This document shows, piece by piece, positions 6,376-7,060 of a DNA stretch of 7,060 bases. The position numbers and the translations under genes are program-made. The DNA is from an uncultured Flavobacteriales bacterium (GTDB taxonomy: Bacteria; Bacteroidota; Bacteroidia; Flavobacteriales_D; Crocinitomicaceae), in contig CAJWCX010000056.1 in assembly GCA_913031405.1 (NCBI GenBank), positions 1 through 7,060 on the forward strand, written 5' to 3'. A model generated the notes under the pieces. It saw only the letters and a list, made by a program, of their open reading frames with translations. It searched no databases and was not told the DNA's origin. The first letter of the stretch is position 1. Every line of letters begins with the position of its first letter.

Positions 6376-7060
6376 ATGAAAATGTTTCTAGCACATTTAT
6401 TTAAGCTTTTTTTCAAAATCCCATTTTTAGGAGATATTTCTTTGGTGTTCATTAGAAAATATTTAAACCTCTAAATGTATTTAATGGCCTTAGCTCAATT
6501 GAAAAATATAGAGGCATCAAAATAAAGCTAAACATCCATGATTGGATCCAGCAAAATCTCTTTTTTTTAGAAAGCTATGAAGATGCAGAACTGAAAGTAC
6601 TTTCCAATCACCTTAAAACTGATAGTGTTTTCATTGATATCGGTGCCAATTTTGGTCTTTATTCTTTGGTCGCTTCCCAACACATTAGTGAAAAGGGGAG
6701 TAATATTTCATTCGAACCATTTCCGGAGAATTACAAATCACTATGTACAAATCTATCCCTAAATAATTTACAAATAATTACAGCAGAAAATACAGCAGTT
6801 GGATCAGAAATAGGAACACTCAAGCTCTATTATAACAGCAAGGAAAACAACTTAGGAATGGTGAGTTATTTTCAATATCAAAACTCTGATTTTGTGACAG
6901 TTAAAAAAATTTGTCTTGATGATTACTTAAATAGTAAATCTTTGAAGACGATCACCTTTATATAGATTGACGTTGAAGGTTTTGAATATGACGTTTTGCA
7001 GGGAGTGAATCAAACATTACAACAGTATAGTCCCATTATTTTGATTGAGGTATTGGACTC
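6376..7060 (+). pseudogene. FkbM-family methyltransferase, frameshifted and with internal stop, cut by window edge
   Basis: FkbM-type proteins are SAM-dependent O-methyltransferases, often found in gene clusters for surface polysaccharides or secondary metabolites. Translation from the ATG at 6376 gives a hydrophobic and basic N-terminus (MKMFLAHLFKLFFKIPFLG) that ends at TAA 6472-6474. The rest of the family sequence continues in another frame, open from 6456: KIKLNIHDWIQQNLFFLESYE (partly shown), then SAM motif I FIDIGANFGLYS (about 6631-6668), SFEPFPENYKSL (6707-6742), and LDDYL (6915-6929). One extra base in the A run at 6456-6459 would join the two frames without a gap. A second lesion, TAG at 6963-6965, replaces the residue that is usually Lys in (K)IDVEGFE, and family sequence carries on in frame to the window end. 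The middle frame has no ATG; its first usable start is TTG 6666, after motif I. Two independent lesions argue for a pseudogene, though sequencing error cannot be excluded. The substrate is unknown. Confidence 0.82.

Noticed and set aside
6450..6474. Programmed -1 ribosomal frameshifting in the methyltransferase
   Set aside because: No standard slippery heptamer or adjacent stimulatory structure is visible, and the second lesion downstream would still truncate the protein.
6561..6568. A run of eight T as a phase-variation switch for the methyltransferase
   Set aside because: The present length keeps the conserved domain in one frame on both sides, and the actual lesions are elsewhere. Without population data there is no sign of switching.
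6666..6965. A free-standing 99-codon gene starting at TTG 6666
   Set aside because: The start falls after the SAM-binding motif and the stop falls inside a conserved motif. It is a fragment of the broken FkbM gene, not an independent gene.
1..7060. CRISPR array, tRNA or rRNA genes, insertion sequence, toxin-antitoxin or phage-defence system
   Set aside because: I looked for regularly spaced repeats, cloverleaf-like segments, transposase motifs and known defence domains on both strands and saw none.

Overview
The window looks like chromosomal DNA from a member of the Bacteroidota, probably a flavobacterial or related lineage. The reasons are the protein style (an M61 glycyl-aminopeptidase-like enzyme, an Asp-box propeller lipoprotein, a formate-dependent PurT and a Bacteroidota-like HemE), the near absence of Shine-Dalgarno sequences before the starts, and two exact matches to the Bacteroidota -7 promoter box TAnnTTTG just upstream of predicted starts. 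The assignment to phylum is inferred from protein and promoter character, not from a marker gene.

The left 5.9 kb is one tightly packed block on the minus strand. In transcription order it reads purT (5935-4778), an M61 family metallopeptidase with a C-terminal PDZ domain (4781-3027), a sialidase-fold Asp-box lipoprotein (3064-1766), ung (1769-1098) and hemE (1072-44). Consecutive genes overlap by 4 nt (ATGA), 38 nt and 4 nt (ATGA), then there is a 25-nt gap before hemE. This is the layout of a translationally coupled operon. The products do not form one pathway: a purine step, two exported proteins, a DNA repair enzyme and a haem/tetrapyrrole step. All five reading frames are intact with their key residues present, apart from the Asp-box protein, where no sialidase active site can be assigned.

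The 189-nt region 5936-6124 separates this block from a plus-strand segment. It holds a TATCTTTG box 5 nt before the purT start, a perfect 12-bp palindrome, and a pair of TTGAC repeats 20 bp apart.

The right 0.9 kb (6125-7060) is on the plus strand and visibly richer in A+T: the 60-base lines I counted have about 25-33% G+C, against about 43-48% in lines from the operon. It contains a 65-residue unrecognised small protein gene, a short cluster of overlapping inverted repeats, and an FkbM-family methyltransferase gene that runs off the right edge. That gene has two lesions, a -1 type frameshift near 6456-6461 and an in-frame TAG at 6963-6965 inside the conserved (K)IDVEG motif. It is best read as a decaying pseudogene, perhaps the edge of a surface-polysaccharide or accessory region. 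I do not see a convincing new biological system here. The items most worth checking are the broken FkbM gene, the small conserved-looking protein, and the two promoter boxes placed almost directly on start codons.
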